A DNA stretch of 64,000 bases from Mannheimia indoligenes (GTDB taxonomy: Bacteria; Pseudomonadota; Gammaproteobacteria; Enterobacterales; Pasteurellaceae). The DNA lies in contig NZ_JBAJJM010000001.1 in NCBI RefSeq assembly GCF_036880405.1, forward strand, positions 186,001 through 250,000, read 5' to 3'. Both the position numbers and the translations under genes were made by a program. How positions within the stretch are numbered: the first letter of the stretch is position 1; each line of letters begins with the position of its first letter. Of the stretch, positions 44,461 to 53,413 are shown piece by piece. Below the pieces are notes generated by a model that was given only the letters and a program-made list of their open reading frames with translations, was not told where the DNA came from and did not search any database.

Positions 44461-44662
44461 GTTCTGCCGTTTTACAGCGGAAAATGTTGTTGAAATCGAT
44501 TACAAAGATATCGCTACATTAAAGAACTACATTTCTGAAAGCGGCAAGATTGTTCCTAGCCGTATTACTGGTACTCGTGCGAAGTATCAACGTCAATTAG
44601 CTCGTGCTATCAAACGCGCTCGCTACCTTGCGTTACTTCCATATACTGATAACCACCAATAA
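44435..44662 (+). CDS. rpsR: 30S ribosomal protein S18
   Basis: 75 residues, ARYFRRRKFCRFTAENVVEIDYKD to the basic C-terminus RARYLALLPYTDNHQ. Its ribosome site (AGGAG) and start lie inside the end of priB, indicating coupled translation. Partner of S6. Confidence 0.98.
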   Translation: MARYFRRRKFCRFTAENVVEIDYKDIATLKNYISESGKIVPSRITGTRAKYQRQLARAIKRARYLALLPYTDNHQ

Positions 44663-44677
44663 TCAGGAGAGAGTACA

Positions 44678-45127
44678 ATGCAAGTTATTTTATTAGACAA
44701 AGTTGCTCACTTAGGTTCTGTGGGCGACCAAGTAACAGTTAAATCTGGTTTTGCTCGTAACTTCTTAATCCCACAAGGTAAAGCAGTTATGGCAACAGCA
44801 GCTAACATTGCTCACTTCGAAGCACGCCGTGCAGAATTAGAAGCGAAAGCAGCGGATGCATTAGCAACTGCACAAGCTCGTGCAGCTAAAATTGCTGAAA
44901 TTGCAGCTGTATCAGTATCTGCAACAGCAGGTGATGATGGTCGTTTATTCGGTTCTGTTTCTGCTAAAGACATCGCTGAAGCATTAACTGCAGCAGGCGT
45001 TGAAGTTGCTAAATCTGAAGTTCGTTTAGGCGAAGGTCCACTTCGTACAACAGGCGAACACCAAGTTAAAATTCACTTACACCCTGAAGTGAATGCAACT
45101 GTAGCAGTAAACGTTGTTGCTGAATAA
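44678..45127 (+). CDS. rplI: 50S ribosomal protein L9
   Basis: 149 residues: MQVILLDKVAHLGSVGDQVTVKSGFARNFLIPQGKA is the N-terminal rRNA-binding domain, followed by a long A/E-rich helix and the C-terminal domain (KIHLHPEVNATVAVNVVAE). Ribosome site CAGGAGAG. Last gene of the operon. Confidence 0.98.
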   Translation: MQVILLDKVAHLGSVGDQVTVKSGFARNFLIPQGKAVMATAANIAHFEARRAELEAKAADALATAQARAAKIAEIAAVSVSATAGDDGRLFGSVSAKDIAEALTAAGVEVAKSEVRLGEGPLRTTGEHQVKIHLHPEVNATVAVNVVAE

Positions 45128-45147
45128 TCAGTAATAAAGATAAAAAT

Positions 45148-45177
45148 AAACCCAGCGTAGTGCTGGGTTTATTTTTT
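45148..45177. terminator. Terminator of the ribosomal operon
   Basis: AAACCCAGC/GCTGGGTTT stem with a GTAGT loop, followed by ATTTTTTG. On the other strand the A-rich side gives TTTATTTTTATC, so it also serves dnaQ. Confidence 0.9.
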
Positions 45178-45180
45178 GAA

Positions 45181-45957
45181 TTAATTTAAGATTTCTGCTT
45201 CTTCAGTCATTGTTTTTGTCCAAAGACAATTTCCTTTCGATTTCTTTTCAATCAGCTTTAATAATGCCAAATGCGATTCTTCCTCTTCAGTATTGGCTTT
45301 AAGAATAATAGCGTCATCTGCATTTAGTGTAATTGCTGAAAATTCTTCTTCACTATCGACAACAACCGATGTCGTTTCTGCTTCTTCTTCGCCTAGTAAT
45401 GAAATTTGCCCGCCGGTCATCATCAAGAAAACATCGGCTAGGATCTCTGCATCCAGCAAAGCTCCGTGAAGTACACGCTTGCTGTTATCAATGCCTAAAC
45501 GGTCGCACAAAGCATCTAAATTATTTCGCTTACCCGGATACATCTTACGTGCCATTTGTAGGCTATCGGTAACTGTACACATTTCAGATGTTTTAGCCGG
45601 AGGATTAGGCAGATAAGAAAATTCCTGATCCATAAATGCCACATCGAAGGGTGCATTATGAATAATCAGCTCAGCTCCTTTGATGAAATCTAAAAACTCA
45701 TCGGCGATGTCAGCAAAAACAGGTTTATCCTGCAAAAATTCATTGGTAATTCCGTGAACTGCAATCGCTTCTTCATCGACTTCACGCGGTGGTTTGATAT
45801 AAACGTGGTAAGTTCGCCCGGTCAAACGGCGGTTAATTACTTCAACCGCTCCGATTTCGATAATATTATGCCCAATTTGTGGCGGTCCACCTGCCATATT
45901 CATTCCTGTGGTTTCAGTATCCAGAACCACTTGGCGAATAATTTTTTCTTCTGTCAT
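45181..45957 (-). CDS. dnaQ: DNA polymerase III epsilon subunit (proofreading exonuclease)
   Basis: 258-residue DEDDh exonuclease. ExoI VVLDTETTGMN, ExoII ELIIHNAPFDVAFMD, ExoIII VLHGALLDAEILADVFL with the catalytic histidine. The C-terminal about 60 residues are the flexible linker and alpha-binding tail. GGAAAAAT precedes the ATG. rnhA, which is divergent from dnaQ in E. coli, is not here. Confidence 0.95.
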   Translation of the reverse strand: MTEEKIIRQVVLDTETTGMNMAGGPPQIGHNIIEIGAVEVINRRLTGRTYHVYIKPPREVDEEAIAVHGITNEFLQDKPVFADIADEFLDFIKGAELIIHNAPFDVAFMDQEFSYLPNPPAKTSEMCTVTDSLQMARKMYPGKRNNLDALCDRLGIDNSKRVLHGALLDAEILADVFLMMTGGQISLLGEEEAETTSVVVDSEEEFSAITLNADDAIILKANTEEEESHLALLKLIEKKSKGNCLWTKTMTEEAEILN

Positions 45958-46147
45958 ATTTTTCCTTTCTATAATTTGATCTTGTAAAATTTTACCAAAA
46001 TTGAACCGCTTGTAGAGAAATTTTTACTTTGAGTTTTAAAAGTAGATTAAATGCACAAAAACCATACATTGAATGTGGTTAAATTGCTTTCGTTAAAAGA
46101 TGATTTTTAATATAATATAAAAGCTTTAATTTTAAAGGAGACAAAAT

Positions 46148-46306
46148 ATGAAAAATATAATGAAAATTTTTGCAGTTGTATCTGTTGTTGCAACATTATC
46201 CGCTTGTACAGGTGTGCGTGGACACGACGGTTCAGGTCCTGTATGTGAAAATGCGACCTTTATGGGCATTTCTATTATTGAAGCGGTTTCTCCGTGTAAA
46301 AAATAA
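46148..46306 (+). CDS. Small lipoprotein of unknown function
   Basis: 52 residues with a signal peptide and lipobox LSAC (lipidated Cys20), leaving only 33 mature residues (CTGVRGHDGSGPVCENATF and so on) with two more cysteines that may pair. AAAGGAG lies 8 bases before the ATG, and a consensus TATAAT is at 46111-46116. A strong terminator follows, so this is a complete transcription unit. No family recognised. Confidence 0.75.
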   Translation: MKNIMKIFAVVSVVATLSACTGVRGHDGSGPVCENATFMGISIIEAVSPCKK

Positions 46307-46332
46307 ATTCTATTTTTATACATAGAGATATG

Positions 46333-46369
46333 AAAAAGCTCAAATCTGATGGCAGATTTGAGCTTTTTT
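46333..46369. terminator. Bidirectional terminator between the small lipoprotein and ettA
   Basis: AAAAAGCTCAAATCTG pairs perfectly with CAGATTTGAGCTTTTT with an ATGG loop. A 16-bp stem with U tracts both ways. Confidence 0.92.
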
Positions 46370-46382
46370 AGTTTATTACGCT

Positions 46383-48053
46383 TTATTTCGCAATTCGTTT
46401 ATATTTCACACGATGCGGCTGAGTAGCGGCTTCACCAAAGGTTTTCTTCTTCCACTCTTCGTAGTCGGAGAAGTTACCTTCGTAGAAGGTTACTTTACCT
46501 TCATCGCCGTAATCTAAAATGTGGGTGGCGATACGGTCTAAGAACCAGCGGTCGTGCGAGATAACCATTGCACAGCCAGGGAATTCTAGGATCGCATTTT
46601 CCAACGCACGAAGGGTTTCTACATCAAGGTCGTTGGTCGGTTCGTCCAGTAACAGTACGTTACCGCCACGTTGTAGAAGTTTCGCTAAGTGTAAACGACC
46701 ACGTTCACCGCCCGATAATTCGCCCACACGTTTTTGTTGATCCACACCTTTGAAGTTGAAACGTCCAACGTAAGCACGGCTTGGGATCTCAAAGTTGCCG
46801 ATGGTTAAAATATCTTGTCCGTTTGATACTTCTTCCCACACGGTTTTCTTATCGTCCATTGCATCACGGAACTGATCCACAGAAGCAAGCACCACAGTTT
46901 CACCCATTACAATAGAGCCGCTATCCGGCTGTTCTTGTCCTGAAAGCATACGGAATAAGGTGGATTTACCTGCACCGTTTGCCCCGATAATACCAACAAT
47001 CGCCCCTTTCGGAATGCTGAATGAGAGATCATCAATTAAAGTACGTTCGCCATAAGATTTGGTTAAATTTTGCACCTCAATCACTTTATCACCTAAACGT
47101 GGACCAGGTGGAATAAAGAGTTCGTTGGTTTCGTTACGTTTTTGATATTCGCCGCTGTTAAGTTCGTCAAAGCGAGCCATACGTGCCTTGCTTTTCGCTT
47201 GGCGACCTTTTGGATTTTGGCGTACCCACTCCAACTCTTTCTCAATCGATTTTTGACGAGCCGATTCCGCTGCTTGCTCTTGGGCAAGACGTTTTTCTTT
47301 CTGCTCCAACCAAGATGAGTAGTTACCTTCCCAAGGAATACCCTCACCACGGTCAAGCTCTAAGATCCAGCCAGCAACGTTATCTAAGAAGTAACGGTCG
47401 TGGGTAATCGCGACAACAGTGCCTTCGTAATCGTGTAAGAAACGTTCTAACCATGCCACAGACTCTGCATCCAAGTGGTTGGTCGGTTCGTCTAACAACA
47501 ACATATCCGGTTTTTCGAGCAACAAGCGACAAAGTGCCACACGGCGGCGTTCGCCCCCTGATAAATGCTCGATTTTGGCGTCCCAATCCGGCAAGCGTAA
47601 TGCGTCTGCCGCACGTTCTAATTGGTTATCTAAGTTATGACCATCGTGGGCTTGGATAATCGCCTCAAGTTCCGCTTGTTTCGCTGCCAACTTGTCGAAA
47701 TCGGCATTTTCGTCTGCATACATTGCATAAACTTCATCTAATTGAGTTAATGCATTTTTCACTTCTGAAACGGCTTCTTCAACCGCTTCACGCACGGTTT
47801 GTTGCGGATCAAGTTTTGGTTCTTGCGGTAAATAACCGATTTTAATGCCAGGTTGTGGGCGAGCTTCACCTTCAAACTCTTTATCCACACCTGCCATAAT
47901 GCGTAATAAAGTGGATTTACCCGCACCGTTTAAACCTAAAACCCCGATTTTTGCACCCGGGAAGAAGCTTAAAGAAATATCTTTAAGAATATGACGCTTC
48001 GGTGGCACAACTTTGCCGACTCGGTGCATCGTATAAACAAATTGACTTGACAT
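46383..48053 (-). CDS. ettA: Energy-dependent translational throttle ATPase EttA
   Basis: ABC-F protein that binds the ribosomal E site and gates the first elongation cycle according to ATP/ADP ratio. 556 residues with two nucleotide-binding domains: Walker A GVLGLNGAGKSTLL and GIIGANGAGKSTLF, signatures LSGGERRRVALCRLL and LSGGERGRLHLAKLL, Walker B MLLLDEPTNHLD and VLLLDEPTNDLD. The basic linker (KELEWVRQNPKGRQAKSKAR) is present. No transmembrane part. Monocistronic. Confidence 0.96.
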   Translation of the reverse strand: MSSQFVYTMHRVGKVVPPKRHILKDISLSFFPGAKIGVLGLNGAGKSTLLRIMAGVDKEFEGEARPQPGIKIGYLPQEPKLDPQQTVREAVEEAVSEVKNALTQLDEVYAMYADENADFDKLAAKQAELEAIIQAHDGHNLDNQLERAADALRLPDWDAKIEHLSGGERRRVALCRLLLEKPDMLLLDEPTNHLDAESVAWLERFLHDYEGTVVAITHDRYFLDNVAGWILELDRGEGIPWEGNYSSWLEQKEKRLAQEQAAESARQKSIEKELEWVRQNPKGRQAKSKARMARFDELNSGEYQKRNETNELFIPPGPRLGDKVIEVQNLTKSYGERTLIDDLSFSIPKGAIVGIIGANGAGKSTLFRMLSGQEQPDSGSIVMGETVVLASVDQFRDAMDDKKTVWEEVSNGQDILTIGNFEIPSRAYVGRFNFKGVDQQKRVGELSGGERGRLHLAKLLQRGGNVLLLDEPTNDLDVETLRALENAILEFPGCAMVISHDRWFLDRIATHILDYGDEGKVTFYEGNFSDYEEWKKKTFGEAATQPHRVKYKRIAK

Positions 48054-48209
48054 TGTTCGTATTCCTCACAAAAAAATTCGCTTTATTCTACTTGAATTTT
48101 AGCTTGAAATATAGGGTGGTTTTTCGCTTAAAAAAGTACCTCTGATTTTTTATTGTGAATGAAGTAAAAACAGGGGATAATATCACGTTTATTTTAATGA
48201 GCTACTTTA

Positions 48210-48267
48210 ACAAGCGGTCAGATTTTCTCTGTTTTTTGCAAAATAAAATGCGTTTTTGACCGCTTGT
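48210..48267 (+). repeat. Inverted uptake-signal pair upstream of rsxA
   Basis: ACAAGCGGTCAGA at 48210 and TTTTTGACCGCTTGT ending at 48267 are inverted signals about 38 bases apart, ending 21 bases before the rsxA start. No upstream plus-strand gene needs a terminator here, so its role, if any, lies in DNA uptake or in the rsx leader. Confidence 0.6.
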
Positions 48268-48288
48268 ATGTTTAATTTTGTGGATGTT

Positions 48289-48870
48289 ATGGTCGATTAT
48301 ATTCTGTTAGTCATCAGCACCGCCCTAATCAACAACTTTGTTCTAGTGAAATTCCTAGGGCTTTGTCCGTTTATGGGGGTGTCGAAAAAGGTAGAAACCG
48401 CAATCGGAATGGGGCTTGCCACCACTTTCGTTTTGACGGTTGCCTCGCTCTCTGCCTATTTGGTGGAAACTTACCTGCTTGAGCCGCTCAATGCCGAGTT
48501 TTTAAGAACCTTGGTGTTTATTTTGGTGATTGCGGTGATTGTTCAGCTAACGGAGATGATTGTTCATAAAACCAGCCCGACTCTTTATCGCTTATTAGGC
48601 ATCTACTTACCGCTGATTACTACTAACTGTTCGGTGCTTGGGGTGGCGTTATTAAACGTGAATTTATCTAATAACCTAGTGGAATCCGTACTTTATGGTT
48701 TCGGTGCCGCAGCTGGGTTCTCGCTTGTTTTGGTATTATTTGCCGCTCTGCGTGAACGTTTAGCCGCTGCTGATGTGCCTCGTCCATTCCAAGGAGCATC
48801 TATCGCCTTAATTACCGCAGGCTTGATGTCGCTTGCCTTTATGGGCTTTACAGGATTGGTGAAACTCTAA
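48289..48870 (+). CDS. rsxA: Rsx/Rnf complex subunit A
   Basis: 193-residue six-helix inner-membrane subunit of the Rnf-type electron-transport complex (ferredoxin:NAD oxidoreductase; in E. coli it keeps SoxR reduced). NNFVLVKFLGLCPFMGVSKK and LITTNCSVLGVALLN each carry a conserved cysteine that may ligate an intramembrane iron-sulfur centre shared with RsxE. The ATG at 48289 matches the family N-terminus. The stop overlaps the rsxB ATG (TAATG). Confidence 0.96.
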   Translation: MVDYILLVISTALINNFVLVKFLGLCPFMGVSKKVETAIGMGLATTFVLTVASLSAYLVETYLLEPLNAEFLRTLVFILVIAVIVQLTEMIVHKTSPTLYRLLGIYLPLITTNCSVLGVALLNVNLSNNLVESVLYGFGAAAGFSLVLVLFAALRERLAAADVPRPFQGASIALITAGLMSLAFMGFTGLVKL

Positions 48871-49487
48871 TGCTTGATTTACCAATTATTGCTTATATTC
48901 TTATCGCTATCGCTTTTATCGCACTGATTTTCGGGGCGATTTTGGGCTATTCCTCAATTAAGCTAAAAGTTGAAGCCGATCCGATTGTTGAACAAATTGA
49001 TGCTTTATTACCGCAGAGCCAATGCGGGCAATGCGGTTATCCGGGTTGTAAACCTTACGCAGAAGCGATTGCTAATGGTGATGTCATTACAAAATGTGTA
49101 CCGGGTGGACGACCTTTGGTGGTTAATCTTGCCGAGCTATTAGGGGTTGAAGTACCGCCAATGGAGGGAATGGAAGAGCCCGAAGTCAAAGTAGCTTTTG
49201 TGATTGAAGATCTTTGCATTGGTTGTACTAAATGTATTCAGGCTTGTCCTGTTGATGCCATTATCGGTACGAACAAAGCAATGCACACGATCATTCCTGA
49301 TCTCTGTACAGGTTGCGAGCTTTGTGTTGCCCCTTGCCCAACTAACTGTATTGAAATGATCCCGGTTAAACAAACCACGAACTCGTGGAATTGGAAATTT
49401 GACCAAAATTTAATTATTCCTGTGGTAAATACAACAGAATTACAGAAAAAATTGGTAACAGGCGGAGGGAAGAATGAGCAATCCTAA
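48870..49487 (+). CDS. rsxB: Rsx/Rnf complex ferredoxin subunit B
   Basis: 205 residues: an N-terminal membrane helix (IIAYILIAIAFIALIFGAIL), a 4Fe-4S domain CGQCGYPGCKPYAEA, then two ferredoxin motifs CIGCTKCIQACPVD and CTGCELCVAPCPTNC. Electron transfer between RsxC and the membrane part. It overlaps rsxC by 14 bases, so translation is coupled at both ends. Confidence 0.96.
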   Translation: MLDLPIIAYILIAIAFIALIFGAILGYSSIKLKVEADPIVEQIDALLPQSQCGQCGYPGCKPYAEAIANGDVITKCVPGGRPLVVNLAELLGVEVPPMEGMEEPEVKVAFVIEDLCIGCTKCIQACPVDAIIGTNKAMHTIIPDLCTGCELCVAPCPTNCIEMIPVKQTTNSWNWKFDQNLIIPVVNTTELQKKLVTGGGKNEQS

Positions 49488-51690
49488 CTTAGTGATTGAG
49501 CGTATCCGCCAAAACAAAGAAACCGGCAAGTTATGGGATTTCCCGGGTGGTATTCACCCGATGGAAAATAAAGATCAATCTAATAGTAAGCCGATTCGAA
49601 CCCTCAATTTACCTCGCTTTTTCTATGTGCCGCTGGTTCAGCATTCCGGTTGGGCGGGAGAGCTATTAGTAAAAGTGGGCGATTTGGTGCTAAAAGGGCA
49701 ACCGCTCACTAAAGGTGATAACTACCGTCAGCTTCCGGTACATAGCCCAACATCAGGACGAGTGATTGGCATTGAGCCTTATGTTTCCACCCACGCTTCG
49801 GGCTTACCTGAAATGACGATTATCATCGAAACCGATGGCAAAGATGAGTGGGTAGAACGCCAGCCGATAGAGGATTTCCTAAGTCTTACAAGCGATCAAA
49901 TTATCCAAAAAGTTTACCAATATGGTATTGCCGGTTTAGGCGGTGCGGTATTCCCAACTGCAACAAAATTAAGCCTTGCGGATAAACGCTGTAAATTGCT
50001 TGTGATTAACGGGGCAGAATGTGAACCTTACATCACTTGTGATGACCGCTTAATGCAAGATTGTACGCAGGATCTGATTGAGGGAATTCGGATCTTGCGT
50101 TATGTGCTTCGCCCCGAAGAAGTGGTAATTGCGATTGAGGATAACAAACCGCACGCCATTAAAGCACTAGAAGAAGCCTTGAAAGGTTCAAATGATATGT
50201 TTGTGCGAGCCATTCCGACTAAATATCCGTCCGGGGCATCTGATCAGTTAATCCAAGTATTGACCGGGCTTGAAATTCCGGCAGGACAACGCACGATTCA
50301 AATGGGTATTGTAATGCACAATGTCGGCACAGCGTATGCCGTTAAACGTGCGATTATTGATGACGAGCCGTTAATTGAGCGAGTGGTTACTCTGACTGGC
50401 GACAAAATCCGCAACAAAGGCAATGTGTGGGCAAGGCTCGGTACACCAATTCAGCATTTGTTAGAACAAGTGGACTACCAAGCTGACAAGCGTTTTCCTG
50501 TGTTTATGGGCGGACCAATGATGGGCTTTATTTTGCCTTCATTGCAAGCTCCTGTAACCAAAACCGTAAACTGCTTGATTGCCCCGGATCATTTTGAATA
50601 CGCACCACCGGAACCTGAACGTAGTTGCATTCGCTGCTCAAGCTGCTCTGATGCTTGCCCTGTGGGGTTATTACCACAGCAGCTTTATTGGTTTGCCAGA
50701 GCGGAAGATCACGACAAATCTAAAGAGTACAATTTGGATGCTTGTATTGAGTGTGGCGTTTGTGCCTATGTTTGCCCAAGCTATATTCCACTTATTCAGT
50801 ATTTCCGCCAAGAAAAAGCGAAAATCAATGAAATTGAAGAAAAAGCTCGCAAGGCAGAAGAAGCTAAAATCCGTTTTGAAGCACGAGAAGCCCGTTTACA
50901 AAAAGAACGAGATGCAAGAACGGCTCGAATTACCCAAGCGGCTGAAAAACGTCGTGAAGAAGTGGCAAATGCGGGTGGTGTTGATCCTGTAAAAGCCGCT
51001 CTTGAACGTTTGAAAGCGAAGAAAGCAGCTGAAACAGCCCAAGAAACGCCAACAGAAGTACAAGCAAAACCTAACGGCGAGCCTGATAACAGCGATTTAA
51101 TGGCACAACGTAAAGCCAGACGTTTAGCTAAACAGGCAGAGCAAGCGGTCGAAAAAGCAGAAAATATTGCAAACACTGAAACTGAAGCCACAGATAATGC
51201 TGAAACTGACCCTCGCAAAGCTGCAGTTGCCGCAGCACTTGCTCGAGCCAAAGCGAAAAAAGAGGCTCAGAAAGATCCTGTAGTGGAGAACAGTAATTCG
51301 CCCGAAACAACAAACAATGTGGAAACCGATCCACGCAAAGCAGCAGTTGCTGCCGCCCTTGCCAGAGCCAAAGCGAAAAAAGAAGCTCAACAAGCGGTTG
51401 AAAAAGCAGAAAATATTGCAACTGTAGGGGAGAATTACAGTTCGCCTGAACCTACAGAAAATGTGGAAACCGATCCACGCAAAGCGGCGGTTGCTGCCGC
51501 CCTTGCCAGAGCCAAAGCGAAAAAAGAAGCTCAACAAGCGGTTGAAAAAGCAGAAAATATTACAACTGTAGGGGCGAATAGCAATTCGCCCAAAACGGAA
51601 AGCGAAGATCCACGCAAAGCCGCTGTAGCTGCTGCCATTGCTCGAGCCAAAGCTCGTAAGCAAGCTGAACAGGAGCAAAAAGATGTTTAG
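49474..51690 (+). CDS. rsxC: Rsx/Rnf complex subunit C with repetitive C-terminal tail
   Basis: 738 residues. The first about 450 are the NADH- and FMN-binding core (INGAECEPYITCDDRLM, GAVFPTATKLSL) plus two 4Fe-4S motifs CIRCSSCSDACPVG and CIECGVCAYVCPS. From about 460 the protein is a charged, Ala-rich helical tail with four near-identical DPRKAAVAAALARAKAKKEA units starting at residues 579, 619, 667 and 712. The DNA of units 2 and 3 is almost identical over about 108 bases, and each linker contains an uptake signal. Such tails vary in length among RsxC proteins. The stop overlaps the next gene by 8 bases. Confidence 0.95.
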   Translation: MSNPNLVIERIRQNKETGKLWDFPGGIHPMENKDQSNSKPIRTLNLPRFFYVPLVQHSGWAGELLVKVGDLVLKGQPLTKGDNYRQLPVHSPTSGRVIGIEPYVSTHASGLPEMTIIIETDGKDEWVERQPIEDFLSLTSDQIIQKVYQYGIAGLGGAVFPTATKLSLADKRCKLLVINGAECEPYITCDDRLMQDCTQDLIEGIRILRYVLRPEEVVIAIEDNKPHAIKALEEALKGSNDMFVRAIPTKYPSGASDQLIQVLTGLEIPAGQRTIQMGIVMHNVGTAYAVKRAIIDDEPLIERVVTLTGDKIRNKGNVWARLGTPIQHLLEQVDYQADKRFPVFMGGPMMGFILPSLQAPVTKTVNCLIAPDHFEYAPPEPERSCIRCSSCSDACPVGLLPQQLYWFARAEDHDKSKEYNLDACIECGVCAYVCPSYIPLIQYFRQEKAKINEIEEKARKAEEAKIRFEAREARLQKERDARTARITQAAEKRREEVANAGGVDPVKAALERLKAKKAAETAQETPTEVQAKPNGEPDNSDLMAQRKARRLAKQAEQAVEKAENIANTETEATDNAETDPRKAAVAAALARAKAKKEAQKDPVVENSNSPETTNNVETDPRKAAVAAALARAKAKKEAQQAVEKAENIATVGENYSSPEPTENVETDPRKAAVAAALARAKAKKEAQQAVEKAENITTVGANSNSPKTESEDPRKAAVAAAIARAKARKQAEQEQKDV

Positions 51691-52318
51691 TGAGCTAATT
51701 CCACCACTGCCTTGGTCGTTCCTGTTTATTCAGGATTTAATCGGTACAATCGTGTTTGCCATTTCAGGGGCAATTGCGGCTCGCCAGCACAAAATGGATA
51801 TTTTCGGAATGTTTATTTTAGCGTTTGTAACAGGCGTAGGTGGTGGCACATTGAGGGATATGATGATTGGCTCAACTCCGGTATTTTGGATGAAGCAGCC
51901 GATTTATGTGCTGATGATTAGCTTGGCAGTAGTAATTACGGCGATTTTCCGCAATCAAATTTCCCGCAAAAGTTGGCAAACAGGCTTGTTGGTATTCGAT
52001 GCGATTGGGCTTGGTGTATTTACGGTGATTGGGGTACAAAAAGGCTTAGATTTTGGGCTTCACCCATTAATTTGTGTGGCACTGGGCGGTGTTACCGGTT
52101 GTTTCGGTGGTGTGATTCGAGATATTTTACGCAATGAAGTGCCGATTGTGCTACAAAAAGAAGTTTATGTAACGGCAAGCTTGATTGGTGGTGTGATTTT
52201 TGTGATGGCAAATTCATTTGGGCTAGAAAGTGATTGGGTTTATCTCGCCACTGTTTTCACCGTTATTATTATCCGCTTATTAGCAATTCGGTTTAATTTG
52301 AATTTGCCAAAGGTTTAA
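51683..52318 (+). CDS. TRIC-type/UPF0126 membrane protein within the rsx operon
   Basis: 211 residues with about seven membrane helices in two repeated three-helix halves. FAISGAIAARQHKMDIFGMFILAFVTGVGGGTLRDMMIG and FDAIGLGVFTVIGVQKGLD...GVTGCFGGVIRDILRNEVP are the paired glycine-rich repeats of the YadS/YicG (bacterial TRIC cation channel) family. The ATG at 51683 lies inside the rsxC end with GGAG upstream. Its place between rsxC and rsxD is not part of the E. coli operon; a link to ion movement by the complex is only a guess. Confidence 0.88.
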   Translation: MFSELIPPLPWSFLFIQDLIGTIVFAISGAIAARQHKMDIFGMFILAFVTGVGGGTLRDMMIGSTPVFWMKQPIYVLMISLAVVITAIFRNQISRKSWQTGLLVFDAIGLGVFTVIGVQKGLDFGLHPLICVALGGVTGCFGGVIRDILRNEVPIVLQKEVYVTASLIGGVIFVMANSFGLESDWVYLATVFTVIIIRLLAIRFNLNLPKV

Positions 52319-52357
52319 TTAGATCTTTTCTTATTTTTTATAAAAAGGCTTATATTA

Positions 52358-53413
52358 ATGTTCAAAATTGTAAGTTCCCCACATACCCATTCAAGCAATC
52401 TTACAGCAAATTTTATGCTGTGGGTTATTGCGATGATGTTGCCCGCACTTGGGGTTCAACTTTACTATTTCGGTTTCGGGGTGCTAATCCAAATTGTGAT
52501 TGCGATTGCGTTGGCAATTATCATTGAAGTGGGAATTGCAAAATTACGCAAAAAAACGACCGCTTTCTATTTGGCGGATATGTCGGGCATTTTAACCGCA
52601 TTGATTTTAGCAATGTCGATCCCACCTTATGCTCCTTATTGGATCATCATCATTGGTATTATTGCCGCTCTTTTATTAGCAAAACATAGCTATGGCGGCT
52701 TAGGGCAGAATCTGTTTAATCCTGCAATGATTGGTTATGCCTTATTATTGGTTTCTTTCCCTGTACAGATGACTTCTTGGATTGTGCCGATTGATTTGTT
52801 AAATGAGCCACCTACATTTAGTGATGCAATTTCATTAATTTTCAGTGGAGTAACCAGCGATGGTTTTAGCCTTCACCAATTAGTGAGTAGCGTTGATGGC
52901 ATCGCACAAGCCACACCGTTAGACAGTATGAAAAGCAGTTTAGCCAAATCCGGTTTCGCTGCTGTAATGAATACGCCGATTTTTAACGGATTATTTGCAA
53001 CAGGCTGGCTACAACTGAATATTGCCTTTTTATTAGGTGGACTTGTGCTGATTTATAAGCGAATTATCCATTGGCAAATTCCTGTTTCAATGCTTGCTGC
53101 CTTTATCGTTTTAAGTGGTATAACTGAGTTGGTAACAGATCAAGCATATCTTCATTTTGTCAGCCATTTATTCAGTGGTGCGATGATGTTTGGGGCGTTT
53201 TTTATTGCTACTGATCCTGTCAGTGCTTCTATTACCCCAAGAGGAAAACTGATTTTCGGGGCGTTGGTCGGCGTTTTGCTTTATGTGATCCGCTATTACG
53301 GCAATTATCCTGATGCAATTGCGTTTTCCGTATTATTGGCAAATATCTGCGTACCGTTAATCGACCACTACACACAACCAAGACTTTACGGTACGAAATT
53401 GGATAGAAAATAA
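52358..53413 (+). CDS. rsxD: Rsx/Rnf complex subunit D
   Basis: 351-residue membrane subunit with about nine helices that carries covalently bound FMN. Conserved GIAQATPLDSMKSSL (the flavinylated threonine is in this ATPLD segment in relatives) and FIATDPVSASITPRGKLIFGALVG are seen. The N-terminus SSPHTHSSNLTANFMLWVIAMMLPALG matches the family. It starts 40 bases after the TRIC gene and overlaps rsxG by TAATG. Confidence 0.95.
   Translation: MFKIVSSPHTHSSNLTANFMLWVIAMMLPALGVQLYYFGFGVLIQIVIAIALAIIIEVGIAKLRKKTTAFYLADMSGILTALILAMSIPPYAPYWIIIIGIIAALLLAKHSYGGLGQNLFNPAMIGYALLLVSFPVQMTSWIVPIDLLNEPPTFSDAISLIFSGVTSDGFSLHQLVSSVDGIAQATPLDSMKSSLAKSGFAAVMNTPIFNGLFATGWLQLNIAFLLGGLVLIYKRIIHWQIPVSMLAAFIVLSGITELVTDQAYLHFVSHLFSGAMMFGAFFIATDPVSASITPRGKLIFGALVGVLLYVIRYYGNYPDAIAFSVLLANICVPLIDHYTQPRLYGTKLDRK

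Noticed and set aside
51124..51678. Long minus-strand open frames opposite the RsxC tail (also 50796-51251)
   Set aside because: They mirror the Ala/Lys-rich repeats of rsxC, are F/C-rich without a family pattern, and lack ribosome sites.
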